Assembly (NCBI GenBank): GCA_013695575.1
Contig: JACDAF010000354.1
Location: forward strand, 1-6,418
Reading direction: 5' to 3'
DNA length: 6,418 nucleotides
Source of the DNA: Chloroflexota bacterium
GTDB lineage: Bacteria; Chloroflexota; Limnocylindria; P2-11E
Under the pieces are notes generated by a model. That model did not search any database. It worked only from the letters and a program-made list of their open reading frames with translations, and was not told the origin of the DNA. How positions within the stretch are numbered: position 1 is the stretch's first letter; each line of letters starts with the position of its first letter. Shown piece after piece: positions 5,666 to 6,418 of the stretch. Position numbers and translations under genes: made by a program.

Positions 5666-5881
5666 GTCGCTCCTCCATCATCTGTCGAGTGCTCTCGGGG
5701 TCGGAGGACGGCGACCGGCGCGGGGTCTAGCGGCCGGTCGCCTCGGGACACACCCAGGCCGGGCCGCACCCGTTCGCACGGCTGGGCCGCTCGACCCTAT
5801 TTCCAACCGGCTGAGTCAACAATCATGTTCTACCACGCCGGTCCGGTGATCGCCAGAGGCTGCGCCGCCATAGCGCGGAAC
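5666..5881 (-). promoter_or_regulatory. Upstream region of the rhodanese gene, putative promoter and leader
   Basis: Non-coding, 216 bases between the amidase stop and the rhodanese start, both on the - strand. The most AT-rich patch of the area is about 5797-5829. Read on the - strand it holds TTGACT (5819-5814, 5 of 6 to the -35 consensus) and TAGGGT (5799-5794, TAnnnT type) separated by 14 bases, shorter than the ideal 17. If used, transcription would start near 5787 and give a leader of about 120 bases containing the hairpin at 5710-5742. A second imperfect stem, CCCAG(G)CCG with CGGCTGGG, lies at about 5753-5788 and could instead be part of the amidase terminator. I see no gene here. Confidence 0.35.
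5710..5742. repeat. Perfect 10-bp inverted repeat (hairpin) upstream of the rhodanese gene
   Basis: GGCGACCGGC (5710-5719) is an exact inverted complement of GCCGGTCGCC (5733-5742), with a 13-base spacer. It would form a very stable hairpin on either strand. No T-run follows on the - strand, so it is either a U-poor terminator for the amidase transcript or a structure in the rhodanese leader, 34-66 bases upstream of its SD. An operator-type dyad for a repressor is a third option. Confidence 0.55.
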
Positions 5882-6418
5882 TCAATCCGCGATGCTCGGT
5901 ATGAGGTGCCGCCACGGACGCGCTTCCTCGAAGGCGCGCGAGGCTGCGAGCACGGTCGAGTCGGCGCGCCAGCGGCCAACGATCTGGAGCCCGACCGGCA
6001 GGCCGTCGGACGCGAGACCGCAGGGCACGGACGCCGCAGGCTGGCCGGTCATGTTGAAGGGATAGGTGAAGGCCTGCCAGCAGAGCCCCTCGCTGCGCGC
6101 GGTCCCGCGGCCGGGATGATCGAGACCGGCGGGGAACGCGGTGATGGGCAGGGTCGGGGTGAGCAGCAGGTCGTACTCGCGCATGAAGGACCGGACGCGC
6201 ATATAGAAATCGGTGCGCGCGTACGCCGCGGCGAGCTCGCCACCGCTGAACTTCCAGCCGAGGTTGATGTGCTCGAGCCGCCCGGGATCGAGCAGGGCAC
6301 TCACCGCGGCAAGCTTCTCCTTCGTCCCCCACTCGCCCGCCTCGGACGTCGCGGAGATGATCTCGAAGACCGAGCAAGGATCGCCGAAGTCCGGCCGCGC
6401 CTCCAGGACCTCGCAGCC
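5882..6418 (-). CDS. Amidase signature-family amidase, C-terminal part (cut by window)
   Basis: C-terminal 178 residues of an amidase of the GatA/AS family, hydrolysing an amide to acid and ammonia. The reading frame is open to the right window edge (38 codons before the GTG at 6304, which is internal), so the true start and the N-terminal two thirds lie outside. Visible signatures are YDLLLTPTLPITAFPAG (82-98), WQAFTYPFNMTGQPAASVPCG (114-134) and GLPVGLQIVGRW (139-150), followed by the usual C-terminal ASRAFEEARPW. This pattern is closer to broad-specificity amidases than to true GatA of the transamidosome. The Lys-cisSer-Ser catalytic triad and GGSS region are off the window, so integrity of the active site cannot be judged. 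The stop is TGA at 5884-5882. The gene lies upstream of the rhodanese on the same strand but is separated by 216 bases with hairpins, so it is probably a different transcription unit. Confidence 0.93.
   Translation of the reverse strand, partial: GCEVLEARPDFGDPCSVFEIISATSEAGEWGTKEKLAAVSALLDPGRLEHINLGWKFSGGELAAAYARTDFYMRVRSFMREYDLLLTPTLPITAFPAGLDHPGRGTARSEGLCWQAFTYPFNMTGQPAASVPCGLASDGLPVGLQIVGRWRADSTVLAASRAFEEARPWRHLIPSIAD

Noticed and set aside
5664..5849. Small + strand open frame in the region upstream of the rhodanese gene
   Set aside because: No ribosome binding site, a composition typical of random GC-rich frames, and it overlaps the hairpins and the promoter-like patch.
1..6418. Mobile element, defence system or CRISPR
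   Set aside because: No transposase, integrase, nuclease, toxin-antitoxin or repeat-spacer pattern was seen; all genes are metabolic or transport genes with uniform composition.

Overview
The window is protein-coding DNA of very high G+C (clearly above 60% by eye) from a free-living bacterium. Codon third positions are mostly G or C, genes are tightly packed, and two 4-base GTGA stop/start overlaps occur. Protein resemblance (Actinobacteria-like rhodanese, catabolic hydrolases, dipeptide-type transporter) suggests a soil or environmental Actinomycetota or Chloroflexota relative. That placement is an impression, since no rRNA or marker gene is present. I see no tRNA, rRNA, CRISPR array, insertion sequence, phage gene or origin.

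Left block, + strand (1-2859): two inner-membrane permeases of a dipeptide/oligopeptide/nickel-type ABC importer (DppB-like, lacking only its extreme N-terminus, then DppC-like), followed with almost no gap by a cyclase-family (kynurenine formamidase/isatin hydrolase-like) metal hydrolase. The ATPases and solute-binding protein of the importer are not in the window. The arrangement reads as uptake of a small amide, peptide or cyclic compound followed by hydrolysis.

Middle block, + strand (2970-4735): after a 110-base gap with a hairpin at the cyclase stop codon and a small dyad, a bicupin ring-cleavage dioxygenase of the gentisate 1,2-dioxygenase family is followed, through a GTGA overlap, by an unusual two-domain protein: a DinB/mycothiol-dependent-isomerase-like helical bundle joined to a DUF1059 domain. 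Gentisate dioxygenase makes maleylpyruvate, and one known class of maleylpyruvate isomerases has the DinB fold. The partner may therefore catalyse or assist the next step. This pair is the most interesting part of the window.

Right block, - strand (4823-6418): a tandem-rhodanese thiosulfate sulfurtransferase with an intact active-site loop, preceded by a 216-base non-coding stretch with a promoter-like AT-richer patch and a perfect 10-bp inverted repeat. Then comes the C-terminal 178 residues of an amidase-signature-family amidase that runs off the right edge. The two blocks converge at 4736-4822.
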